Below, piece by piece: positions 47,488 to 55,548 of a stretch of 64,000 nt of DNA. The first letter of the stretch is position 1; every line of letters starts with the position of its first letter. The stretch is from Rubrivivax rivuli. Lineage in GTDB: Bacteria > Pseudomonadota > Gammaproteobacteria > Burkholderiales > Burkholderiaceae_C. Position numbers and translations under genes: made by a program. The notes beneath the pieces are model-generated. The model was given only the letters and a program-made list of their open reading frames with translations. It was not told the origin of the DNA and ran no database searches. The stretch spans positions 682,001 to 746,000 of the forward strand of contig NZ_SACR01000003.1 in the NCBI RefSeq assembly GCF_004016505.1. The letters run 5' to 3'.

Positions 47488-47730
47488 CGTGTGGAGCAGG
47501 TTCAGGCGCAGGTGGCGGCTGAGGAACCGCAACCGATGCAGCAGCCTGCACGCGCGCTCGGCCTTGCGCATGGCGTTCACCGGTTCGGCCAGGATGGCGA
47601 AGACGACGCTCTTGCCGGTGCCGGGCTGCCCCTGGAAGTGCATGCACTGGCGCCTCTCGACGAAGCCCAGGCCCGCCTGCGCCAGCACCCGGTTGCGAAC
47701 GGGGCGGGGCTGAGAGCTGAAGTCGTAGAG
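47488..47730 (-). pseudogene. Fragment of an IS21-family IstB helper ATPase
   Basis: Reading the minus strand gives SLYDFSSQPRPVRNRVLAQA, then GFVERRQCMHFQGQPGTGKS, followed by ACRLLHRLRFLSRHLRLNLL. This parallels the start of the IstB ATPase domain, in which a DFDFSFQP-type segment is followed by FIER, a Walker A loop (GPPGTGKTH) and ACR..HRVRF. The initiating region, the rest of the ATPase and the partner transposase istA are missing, and a stop codon lies just upstream. It marks a past insertion beside the accessory locus. Confidence 0.5.
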
Positions 47731-47777
47731 CGAGACGGCCGACAACGTGAAGCCGGCTCACCCTGAAGCCGACAGTG

Positions 47778-47799
47778 CCCTGCACCGAGGGGTGCAGGG
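47778..47799 (-). terminator. Hairpin after the NUDIX-MBL gene
   Basis: CCCTGCACC and GGTGCAGGG form a 9-bp stem with a 4-base loop, 18 bases beyond the stop codon of the minus-strand gene. There is no T-run on that strand. Confidence 0.45.
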
Positions 47800-47816
47800 A
47801 CTTCGAGCGCACGAGA

Positions 47817-49493
47817 CTAGCGTTCGGCTGCCGCCCAGCGCTGCTGGCCATCCACCGCCGCACGGCCCTCGGCCTGCAGCTTCAGCAGGTGCGCCAGCAA
47901 CGAACGCTGCGCCACGCCGTGCAAGGCCACCGGCACGTCGTCGTAGACCGTGCCCACCAGTTCAGCCAGCGTGCCAGGGCCGGCCTGCTGCAGGCCCTGC
48001 GCCACCTTGGCCTCGCGCTTCAGGCGGTGGGCGATCAGGGCGCGCAGCACCGCGTGCGGTTCGGCCACCAGGTAGCCGTGGCCCGGGGCCAGCCAGTCCA
48101 GCGGCGCTTGCAGCAGTTCGTGCAGCGAGGCGAGGTAGACCGCCATGTCGCCATCGGGCGGGTTGATGACCACCGTGCTGCCCTGCATGACGTGGTCGCC
48201 GGTGAATAGCAGGCGTTCTTCTTCCAGCAGGTAGCACAGGTGGTTGCTGGCATGGCCCGGCGTGTGCCACACGCGCAGCGTGGCGCCCTCGCCGCAAGCG
48301 ATGCGTTCGCCGTGCTGCGGCACGTGGTCGGGGCGGAAGGTCTCGTCCTGCCAGGCCGGGTGGTCGGCCACGCGGCCCCACACCGGCGCGCCCGTGGCGG
48401 CGGCCAGCGCGGCGGCACCGGGCGAATGGTCGCGGTGGGTGTGCGTGACGAGGATGCGTTCCAGCCGCCCGCCGCGCTCGGCCAGCGCCGCCAGCAGGGC
48501 CTGCAGGTGCGGTGCGCTCTCGGGGCCGGGGTCGATGGCCGTCCAGCCGCTGCCCGCTGCGCCGCCGCCCACCAGGTAGGTGTTGGTGCCCGGCCCCGTC
48601 ATCGGGCCCGGGTTGGGCGCGGTGATGCGCAGCACGCGCGGCGACAGCGCCACCACGCGGCCGGCCACCAGCGTGGCGTGGGCCTCGCCGTGGCCCTGCG
48701 GGTCTAGCCGGCCGATCTCGGCATAAGGCAACTCGTGCGGCAGCACCACGCCCGGGCCGCGGGCCGTGAGCGCGCGGCGCGGCTCCACCAGCGGCACGGC
48801 GCCGCGCGCGGCGCGCTCGGCCATGGCGGCCAACGCAGCATCGACATCGCGGTAGCCGCCCAGTTCCTTCAGCAACTCGCGCGTCACCGGCAGCAGCTTC
48901 AGCCCCAGCGCCTGGTCCAGCGCCTGCGCCGGGCGCAGCCACATCAGCGCCACGGCCTCGCCGTGGTCCACCTCGGCCTGCTGGCCGGCCGGGGCGCGCA
49001 CGGCGAAGAAACGCGTGTCGAAGCGCTTGGGCGCGCCGCGCGGCGTGAGCCAGTGCGCGGCGTAGACCAGGCCTCGCAGATCGGGCTGCACACCGGTGGC
49101 CTGGCAGAAATCGAAGAAGCTGGCTTCACCCGACTGCAGGCGGTCGCGCCAGGGGTGCAGCGCAGCGAGGTCGGGCGCGCCCGTGGCCAGCAGCAGGCCG
49201 GCTTCCTCGAAGGTCTCGCGCACCGCGGCGATGAAGTAATCGAGCCCGCCGGCCGCGACGCCCAGCTGTGCGCTGGCTTCGGCGTCGCCGGGCCCCAGGC
49301 ACAGCGCATGCGCGGCGTGGTCGCGTGCATCGAGCTGGCCGCCGGGGAAGACGGCGGCGCCGCTGCGCTGGTCGCCGTCGCGCTCGGCGCGGCGCAGCAT
49401 CAGCACTTCCACGCCTTCGGCGGCATCGCGCAGCAGCAGCAGCGAGGCCGAGGGTCGCGTGCCGGGCGGCGGTTCGTAGGACGGGGCGTTCAT
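47817..49493 (-). CDS. NUDIX hydrolase fused to metallo-beta-lactamase-fold hydrolase
   Basis: A 558-residue two-domain protein. Residues about 1-230 are a NUDIX domain with FPGGQLDARD and the box AVRETFEEAGLLL. Residues about 275-540 are a metallo-beta-lactamase domain: THTHRDHSPGAAAL (HxHxDH), VWHTPGHASNHLCY, LFTGDHVMQGST and LAPGHGYLV, with a C-terminal winged-helix-like part. The MBL half resembles the LACTB2/Gloxalase-II-like group. Its start overlaps the CoA transferase stop (ATGA). Fusion suggests both steps act on one nucleotide-type or CoA-type substrate; the substrate is unknown. Confidence 0.9.
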   Translation of the reverse strand: MNAPSYEPPPGTRPSASLLLLRDAAEGVEVLMLRRAERDGDQRSGAAVFPGGQLDARDHAAHALCLGPGDAEASAQLGVAAGGLDYFIAAVRETFEEAGLLLATGAPDLAALHPWRDRLQSGEASFFDFCQATGVQPDLRGLVYAAHWLTPRGAPKRFDTRFFAVRAPAGQQAEVDHGEAVALMWLRPAQALDQALGLKLLPVTRELLKELGGYRDVDAALAAMAERAARGAVPLVEPRRALTARGPGVVLPHELPYAEIGRLDPQGHGEAHATLVAGRVVALSPRVLRITAPNPGPMTGPGTNTYLVGGGAAGSGWTAIDPGPESAPHLQALLAALAERGGRLERILVTHTHRDHSPGAAALAAATGAPVWGRVADHPAWQDETFRPDHVPQHGERIACGEGATLRVWHTPGHASNHLCYLLEEERLLFTGDHVMQGSTVVINPPDGDMAVYLASLHELLQAPLDWLAPGHGYLVAEPHAVLRALIAHRLKREAKVAQGLQQAGPGTLAELVGTVYDDVPVALHGVAQRSLLAHLLKLQAEGRAAVDGQQRWAAAER

Positions 49494-50641
49494 CGCAATG
49501 CTCCAGCCGCGCGCAGCGCGGCGATCTCGGTCTCGGAAAAGCCGGCCTCTTGCAGCAGCGTTTCGCCATCGGCGCCGATGGCCGGCGGCGGGCGCAGCGG
49601 CCCGGCGGGCGTGCGGCTGAAGCGCGGGGCCGGCGCCGGCTGCACCAGGCCGCCGACCGTGGCGAAGGCACTGCGCGCCAGCGCATGCGGGTGCGTGGCG
49701 GCCTCTTCGAAGCTCAGCACGGGCGCAAAACACACGTCGCGGCCTTCCAGCCGTTCGCACCATGCGCTGCGGCTGTGCTGCTTCACGGCCGCGGCGATGG
49801 CTGCGCGCATAGCAGGCCACAGGCGGCGGTCGTGCTGACCGTGCACGAAAGCGTAGTCCAGGCCCAGCGCTTCGGCCAGTTGGGCGAAGAACTTGGGCTC
49901 CAGCGCCGCCAGGGCGATGTGCTGGCCGTCGGCGGTTTCGTAGGTGTCGTAGAACGGCGCGCCGCCGTCCAACAAGTTCTGGCCTCGCTCGGCCCGCCAG
50001 CCGCCAGCGCCCTGCAGGCCCCAGAAGAGGGACGCCAGCGAAGCCGCGCCGTCGACCATGGCCGCGTCCACCACCTGCCCCAGGCCCGAGCGCTGGCGCT
50101 CGAACAGCGCGGCCAGCACGCCGAAGGCCAGATACAGCGCGCCGCCGCCGTAATCGCCCACCAGGTTCAGCGGCGGCACGGGTTTGCCGCCAGCCGGGCC
50201 GATGGCGTGCAGCACGCCGGTGAGCGCGATGTAGTTCAGGTCGTGCCCGGCCGTCTGCGCCAGCGGGCCGGTCTGGCCGTAGCCCGTCATGCGGCCGTAG
50301 ACCAGGCCCGGGTTCAGCGCGTGGCAGTCGGCCGGGCCGAGGCCGAGTTTCTCGGTGACGCCAGGGCGCAGGCCTTCCAGCAGCACGTCGGCGCGTTCGA
50401 TGAGGCGCAGCGCAGCGGCGCGGCCGGCGGGCTGTTTCAGGTCGAGCGCGATGCTGCGCCGGCCGCGGGCGTTGATGTCGCGCTCGGGCGGCAGGTCCAG
50501 GCCCAGGCCGCTGGCCTCGGGGCGGTCGATGCGCAGCACTTCGGCGCCCAGGTCGGCCAGCAGCATGCCGGCCAGCGGCACGGGGCCGATGGCGGCGAGT
50601 TCGATGACACGGAGGCCTTGCAGCGGCCCGGCAACTTGCAT
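49490..50641 (-). CDS. CaiB/BaiF family acyl-CoA transferase or racemase
   Basis: A 383-residue class III CoA-transferase fold protein, closest in style to alpha-methylacyl-CoA racemase: LQGLRVIELAAIGPVPLAGM, LLADLGAEVLRIDRPEA, TEKLGLGPADCHALNPGLVY and GRMTGYGQTGPLAQTAGHDLNY. The aspartate in the AGHDLNY segment is a known catalytic residue of racemases of this family. It is coupled to the NUDIX-MBL gene by ATGA, hinting at a role in branched-chain or side-chain acyl-CoA breakdown. Confidence 0.92.
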   Translation of the reverse strand: MQVAGPLQGLRVIELAAIGPVPLAGMLLADLGAEVLRIDRPEASGLGLDLPPERDINARGRRSIALDLKQPAGRAAALRLIERADVLLEGLRPGVTEKLGLGPADCHALNPGLVYGRMTGYGQTGPLAQTAGHDLNYIALTGVLHAIGPAGGKPVPPLNLVGDYGGGALYLAFGVLAALFERQRSGLGQVVDAAMVDGAASLASLFWGLQGAGGWRAERGQNLLDGGAPFYDTYETADGQHIALAALEPKFFAQLAEALGLDYAFVHGQHDRRLWPAMRAAIAAAVKQHSRSAWCERLEGRDVCFAPVLSFEEAATHPHALARSAFATVGGLVQPAPAPRFSRTPAGPLRPPPAIGADGETLLQEAGFSETEIAALRAAGALR

Positions 50642-50719
50642 GGTGGGGGAGTGTGCCGCAGCGCGCCGCGGCCTACAGTTCGAACGCCCTGCCCCAACCC
50701 AGGCCCCCAGGAGACGCGC

Positions 50720-51508
50720 ATGCCCCCACCCCCCGCCGGCCGCCGCCATGTGGAAGACGCCCGCCCGCTGCCCGTGTTCGCGGGTGCGCTGCGCGACGAA
50801 CTGCAGGAACACGCGCTGCAGCGCGCCGACTTCTTCTTCTACTTCGTGGTCACGATGAAGATCGTGGTGGCCGAGATCAACCGCCAGCGCGCACGGCAGC
50901 AGCAACCCTCGCTGCCCGACGCCCACTTCGTGCTGGCCAAGGCCACCGACCAGATCGGCAGCGGCCTGCGCAACGACGACGAGCCGGCCTACACCGCCTT
51001 CGACCCCAAGGACGAGAAGGTGGTGGACAAGCCCACGACGATGTTCACGCGCGCCGACGCCGCGCATTTCTGCAACCTGGGCCTGGCGCTGAACTTCGCC
51101 GAGGCCTGCCGCGCCACGGTCTTCACGCGCGACGGCTACGAGCGCCTGAAGGTGCATGCCGGCGCGACCAAGCTGCTGCCGCAGCAGGTGAACATCGGCC
51201 CCGACCGCAAGCTCGACGTGCTGCACGCCGAACTCGCGCCGCGCATGCTGAACGACGGCGGGCTGATCTTCACGCGCGACCGCGTGGCCAGCTACCGCAG
51301 CGCGGCGGTCGAAACGCTGGAAAGCTACCGGAAGGCCAAGGCCGCCAAGGGACTCAAGGGCCTGGCCGCCTGCGCGCAGTGTTACCTCGACATGTACGCG
51401 AGCAAGGACTTCGAGGGCCGCGTCTACCGCCGCGTCTACCCCGAGATTCTCGGCCTGTGCGAGAGCTCACCCGTGTTCCGCGGGCAATCACACCTGTTCT
51501 ACCGCTAG
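50720..51508 (+). CDS. Conserved protein of unknown function
   Basis: A 262-residue soluble protein. AGGAG lies 7 bases before the ATG at 50720. Features: RADFFFYFVVTMKIVVAEIN, an aromatic-rich helix; HFVLAKATDQIGSGLRNDDE; a cysteine pair region AACAQCYLDMYASKDFEGRV. No motif of a known enzyme family is clear to me. Its stop codon shares the four bases CTAG with the stop of the convergent cobA gene, so the two genes overlap by 4 bases. Confidence 0.8.
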   Translation: MPPPPAGRRHVEDARPLPVFAGALRDELQEHALQRADFFFYFVVTMKIVVAEINRQRARQQQPSLPDAHFVLAKATDQIGSGLRNDDEPAYTAFDPKDEKVVDKPTTMFTRADAAHFCNLGLALNFAEACRATVFTRDGYERLKVHAGATKLLPQQVNIGPDRKLDVLHAELAPRMLNDGGLIFTRDRVASYRSAAVETLESYRKAKAAKGLKGLAACAQCYLDMYASKDFEGRVYRRVYPEILGLCESSPVFRGQSHLFYR

Positions 51509-52296
51509 GCCTCTCGCTGCCGGGCCGCCTGCAGCGGCTGCTGCACCGGCGCCGCCGCCCAGTACGGGCTGGCCTGCACGACGTCGCCCACCACCACGAT
51601 GGCCGGGCTGGCCAGGCCTTCGCGCTGCACCGTGGCCACCAGTTCGCCCAAGGTGCACAGCGCCTGCCGCTGGCGCGGCGTGTGCGCGCTGCAGACCACG
51701 GCTGCGGGCGTGTGTTCCGGCAGGCCGCCGGCCTGCAGGCCCTGCACGATGCGGCCCAGGCGCGCCACGCCCATGTAGACCACCAGCGTGAGGCCGCAGC
51801 GCGCCAGCGCGGGCCAGTCGGGTTCCAGGTCATCGCCCTCGCCGGTGTGGCCCGTCACCAGCACCACGCCGCGCGTGTGGCGGCGGTCGGTCACGGGCAG
51901 GTCCAGGGCTGCCGGGCCCGCCAGCCCGGCGGTGAGACCGCTGACCACCACCACCGGAACGCCGGCGGCACGCAGGGCGTCGGCCTCTTCACCGCCGCGG
52001 CCGAAGACGAAGGGGTCGCCGCCCTTCAGGCGCACCACACGTTCGCCGCGCTGGGCCTCGGCCACCATCAACCGCTCGATGAAGGCCTGCGGCGTGCTCG
52101 CGCAGCCGCCGCGTTTGCCAACGTGCACCACGCGCGCGCTGCGGCGCAGGAACTTGAGCACGCCGGGGTGCACGAGGTCGTCCACCAGCGCCACGGTGGC
52201 CTGGCGCAAGGCCTTGATGGCCTTGAGCGTGAGCAGTTCGGGGTCGCCAGGGCCGGCGCCGACGAGGTGCACGGGGTGCGGGGTGGCGGTGTTCAT
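51505..52296 (-). CDS. cobA: Uroporphyrinogen-III C-methyltransferase
   Basis: A 263-residue SAM-dependent enzyme that makes precorrin-2, the first step to siroheme. Signatures: HLVGAGPGDPELLTLKAIKA, VVHVGKRGG, VRLKGGDPFVFGRGGEE, VVSGLTAGLAGPA, and VTGHTGEG. It lacks the CysG oxidase/ferrochelatase half. It is the last gene of the nitrate operon (ATGA overlap with nasA), supplying the siroheme that NirB needs. Confidence 0.95.
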   Translation of the reverse strand: MNTATPHPVHLVGAGPGDPELLTLKAIKALRQATVALVDDLVHPGVLKFLRRSARVVHVGKRGGCASTPQAFIERLMVAEAQRGERVVRLKGGDPFVFGRGGEEADALRAAGVPVVVVSGLTAGLAGPAALDLPVTDRRHTRGVVLVTGHTGEGDDLEPDWPALARCGLTLVVYMGVARLGRIVQGLQAGGLPEHTPAAVVCSAHTPRQRQALCTLGELVATVQREGLASPAIVVVGDVVQASPYWAAAPVQQPLQAARQREA

Positions 52297-55172
52297 GCCA
52301 AGGTCTCCTGCGGCGCGCTGGCCGCCTGCGGTGGGGCGCAGGGCGTGCGCTGCAGCAGGCCCTTCACGGCCGGCAGGCAGCTGCCGCAGCGCGTGCCGCA
52401 GTGCAGCGCCTGCTGAACCGCCTGCAGGCGCTGGGCCGGCGTGCCGTCGGCCTGCGCCGCGGCTTGCACGATGCGTGCTTCGCTGACGTCGAAACAGGCG
52501 CACACCTGCGGGCTGCGCGGCGCGCGCTGGGCCAGCATGTCCGGCGGCACCGCGCGCGCGGCCAGCAAGGCGCGGCCGTAGGCGGCAGCGGGTTCGCGGC
52601 CCAGCAGCAGCGGCAGCACCCAGGCGTCGGCCGCGGTGTCGCCGGCCAGCAGGTAGGCGCGCAGCGTGCCGTCGGGCCGCAGCGCGAGGCGGCGGGTCTG
52701 GCCGAGGCGCGGGTCGGCGTACTGCAGCAAGGGGCCTTGGGCCGGGTCCAGGCCGAGCGCAGCGGCCACGGCTTGCAGCAGTGCGGGTTCTGCCGTGGCT
52801 GGCAAAGCAGCGCGCCAGCGCAGGCCGGCTTCGGCCGGCGCCGTGGCCAGCGCCTCGGCCTCGGCGGGATCGAACTCGCGCCCGAAGGGCACGCAGTGCG
52901 CGTAGCCGCCCGCGGCCTCGATGGCGGCAAAGACCGCACGCAGGGCCTCGCGGCGCGCCCAGGCCTGCTCGGCCGGCCACCAGGCACCGCCGGCCATCTG
53001 CCACGGCAAGGCCGCGGGCTCCAGGCGCACGGCGGCGTGTTTCAGTTCGGGCTGGTGGGAGGTGGGGCAGACGCTGTCGCTGGTGAGCGTGTTGACCCCG
53101 CCGCCGCTGAGCCACTCACCGCCCCAGTGCATGGCGATGAAGGCCTGTGCGGGCGCCACCGCTTCGCTGGGCGCCACGGGCAGCACCAGGGCGCCGCGGC
53201 GCGAGGCCACGCGCACCAGTTTGCCCGGCAGCCAGCGGCGGCGCGCAAGTTCCTGCGGGTGCAGTTCCAGCACCGGCTCGGGGCTGTGCGCAAACAGCCG
53301 GCCCAGCGTGCCGGTGCGGCTGGCGCCATGCCACTGGTCGCGCAGGCGGCCGGTGTTCAGGGCGACGGGGTAGCGTGCGTCGCGCGGCTCGGCCACGTTG
53401 CGCCAGGCCGGCGCGACAAAACGCGCACGGCCGTCGGGCGTGGGGAAGACGCCATCCGCGTACAGCCGTGCGGCGCCCGTGGTCTCGCCTTCGCGCAGCG
53501 GCCATTGCTGCGGGGCGGCTTCCAACTGCGCGTAGCTCAGGCCGGTGATGTCGAGATCACGGCCGCGCGTGCTCTCGCGGTGCTCGTTCCACACGTCTTC
53601 GGCGCTGCGGTAAGGGAAGAGCGTTTCGCCCTGCCAGCCCGGCCAGCGCGCCGGCGGGCGCAGCTTCTCCAGGCGCTGGGCCACATCCGCCGCGATGGCC
53701 CAATCGGCGCGCGCCTGCCCCGGCGCCGGCACCGCGGCCCGCACGCGGCTGATGCGGCGTTCGCTGTTGGTGACGGTGCCTTCTTTCTCGCCCCAGGTGC
53801 TGGCCGGCAGCAGCAGGTCGGCATAACCCGCCGTGGCAGTGGTGGTGTAGGCCTCTTGCAGCACCACGAACTCGGCGCGCTGCAGCGCGCGGCGCACCAC
53901 GGCCTGGTTGGGCAGGCTCTGCGCGGGGTTGGTGCAGGCGATCCACAGCGCGCGGATCTCGCCCTCGGCCGCGGCCTCGAACATCTGCACAGCACTCTTG
54001 CCGCGCACCGCCGGCACGACTTGCACGCCCCAGAAGGCGGCCACCTCTTCGCGGTGCGCGGGGTTGGCCAGGTCGCGGTGCGCGCTGAGCAGGTTGGCAA
54101 GGCCGCCCACCTCGCGCCCGCCCATGGCGTTGGGCTGGCCGGTCAAGGAGAACGGGCCCGCGCCCGGGCGGCCGATCTGCCCCGTGGCCAGGTGCAGGTT
54201 GATGAGGGCGCTGTTCTTGTCGGTGCCGCTGCTGCTCTGGTTCAGGCCCTGGCACCACAGGCTGAGCGTGGGCGCGCGGGGGCCATCGGCTTGCACACCG
54301 GCGATCCAGCGCGCAGCCTGCACGATGTCTTCGGCCTTCAGCCCGCAGGTCTTGGCGGCCACCGCCGGGCTGAACTCGCGCACGCGGTCGCGCAGCGCCT
54401 CGAAGCCGGTGGTGTGGGCGGCGATGAAGGCGGGGTCCGTGAGGCCCTCCCACAGCATCACGTGCAGCAGCGCGTGGTAGAGCACCACGTCGGTGCCGGG
54501 CAGCAGCTGCAGGTGCAGGTCGGCCAGCGCGGCGGTTTCGGTGCGGCGCGGGTCGGCGACGATCCAGCGCTGCGCCGGGTTCGCGCGGCGCGCGTCTTCC
54601 AGGCGGCGGAAGAGCACCGGGTGCGCCCAGGCCATGTTGCTGCCGGTGATGAAGACGGTGGCGGCATGGTCCAGGTCTTCGTAGCAGTTGGGCGGCGCGT
54701 CGGCGCCCAGGCTCTGCTTGTAGCCGGCCACCGCGCTGCTCATGCACAGGCGCGAGTTGGTGTCGACGTTGTTGGTGCCCAGCAGGCCCTTGGCCAGCTT
54801 GTTGAAGACGTAGTAATCCTCGGTGAGCAACTGGCCCGAGAGGTACAAGCCCAGCGCGTCGGGCCCGCTTTCTTCGGCGATCTGCGCGAAGCGCTGCGCC
54901 ACCTCGTCCAGCGCCACATCCCAGGCCACGGGCAAGAGGGGCTGGTCGCGCGCGGCGCGGCGCATCGGCTGCAATGCGCGCAGCTGCGGCTGCAGGTGGG
55001 CCGCCGCCGTGAGGTGCAGCGTCTGCCCCTTGGTGCACAGGCGCCCGAAGTTCGCCGGGTGATCGGGGTCGCCGCGCACGCCGGTGATCTGCGCGCCGCG
55101 GCTTTCGATCACCACGCCGCAGCCCACGCCGCAGTAGGGGCAGGTGCTGCGGGTGGCCTGCACGGGCGGCAT
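52293..55172 (-). CDS. nasA: Assimilatory nitrate reductase catalytic subunit with BFD-like C-terminus
   Basis: A 959-residue cytoplasmic molybdoenzyme that reduces nitrate to nitrite. The N-terminal [4Fe-4S] motif is CPYCGVGCGVV with a fourth Cys in GRLCTKG. Molybdopterin-guanine-dinucleotide domains follow (MCSSAVAGYKQSLGADAPPN reads as MSSAVAGY; IACTNPAQSLPN; ALNTGRLRDQWHG). At about residue 890 a BFD-like [2Fe-2S] domain is visible in VCACFDVSEARIVQAA and CGTRCGSCLPAV, as in Klebsiella NasA. It starts 4 bases after nirD and overlaps cobA by ATGA. Confidence 0.95.
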   Translation of the reverse strand: MPPVQATRSTCPYCGVGCGVVIESRGAQITGVRGDPDHPANFGRLCTKGQTLHLTAAAHLQPQLRALQPMRRAARDQPLLPVAWDVALDEVAQRFAQIAEESGPDALGLYLSGQLLTEDYYVFNKLAKGLLGTNNVDTNSRLCMSSAVAGYKQSLGADAPPNCYEDLDHAATVFITGSNMAWAHPVLFRRLEDARRANPAQRWIVADPRRTETAALADLHLQLLPGTDVVLYHALLHVMLWEGLTDPAFIAAHTTGFEALRDRVREFSPAVAAKTCGLKAEDIVQAARWIAGVQADGPRAPTLSLWCQGLNQSSSGTDKNSALINLHLATGQIGRPGAGPFSLTGQPNAMGGREVGGLANLLSAHRDLANPAHREEVAAFWGVQVVPAVRGKSAVQMFEAAAEGEIRALWIACTNPAQSLPNQAVVRRALQRAEFVVLQEAYTTTATAGYADLLLPASTWGEKEGTVTNSERRISRVRAAVPAPGQARADWAIAADVAQRLEKLRPPARWPGWQGETLFPYRSAEDVWNEHRESTRGRDLDITGLSYAQLEAAPQQWPLREGETTGAARLYADGVFPTPDGRARFVAPAWRNVAEPRDARYPVALNTGRLRDQWHGASRTGTLGRLFAHSPEPVLELHPQELARRRWLPGKLVRVASRRGALVLPVAPSEAVAPAQAFIAMHWGGEWLSGGGVNTLTSDSVCPTSHQPELKHAAVRLEPAALPWQMAGGAWWPAEQAWARREALRAVFAAIEAAGGYAHCVPFGREFDPAEAEALATAPAEAGLRWRAALPATAEPALLQAVAAALGLDPAQGPLLQYADPRLGQTRRLALRPDGTLRAYLLAGDTAADAWVLPLLLGREPAAAYGRALLAARAVPPDMLAQRAPRSPQVCACFDVSEARIVQAAAQADGTPAQRLQAVQQALHCGTRCGSCLPAVKGLLQRTPCAPPQAASAPQETLA

Positions 55173-55176
55173 GGGC

Positions 55177-55548
55177 TCAGCCGTGGGAGGCTTCGGCGGT
55201 GCTGTCCAGCGCCAGCTCGCGCAGCTCTTGCGCGTTCAGCAGCACCTGCCGGCCCTGCAGCTGCACCGCGAAGCTGGGCGTGCAGCCGCTGTCGGGCGCG
55301 CGGGCACAGCCGTCGGCCAGGCCGATCACCTGGTTGTGCAGCGGGCAGGCCACGCCGTCGGCGGTGACGATGCCTTGCGAAAGCGGCCCGCCCTTGTGCG
55401 GGCAGCGGTCGAGCAGCGCGAACACGCGGTCGTCGGCGGTGCGAAAGACCGCCACCGCGCCGCCCGCCGGCCGCGCCACGCGACGCGCGCCCAGGCGCGG
55501 GATGTCGTCGACGCTGCAGATGGGCACCCAGGTGCTGGCGGCGTTCAT
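55177..55548 (-). CDS. nirD: Nitrite reductase small subunit NirD
   Basis: A 123-residue Rieske-fold subunit of NADH-dependent nitrite reductase. The complete Rieske cluster ligands are present: CPHKGGPLSQG (C-x-H) and CPLHNQVIGL (C-x2-H). Many NirD proteins have lost these residues, so this one may carry a real [2Fe-2S] cluster. It overlaps nirB by ATGA and stands 4 bases before nasA. Confidence 0.94.
   Translation of the reverse strand: MNAASTWVPICSVDDIPRLGARRVARPAGGAVAVFRTADDRVFALLDRCPHKGGPLSQGIVTADGVACPLHNQVIGLADGCARAPDSGCTPSFAVQLQGRQVLLNAQELRELALDSTAEASHG

Larger units (their letters stand above)
47131..47816. other. 686-base non-coding stretch with an IS remnant
   Basis: No intact gene is supported here. 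The right half contains a decayed piece of an IS21-type istB gene on the minus strand (47488-47730) and a hairpin (47778-47799). The left half, upstream of the protease-like gene at 47130, should hold that gene's promoter, but I see no convincing -10/-35 pair. Confidence 0.6.

Noticed and set aside
47359..47745. 128-codon minus-strand frame as an intact gene
   Set aside because: Only its first part resembles IstB; the rest is unrelated and the domain is truncated, so it is listed as a pseudogene fragment.
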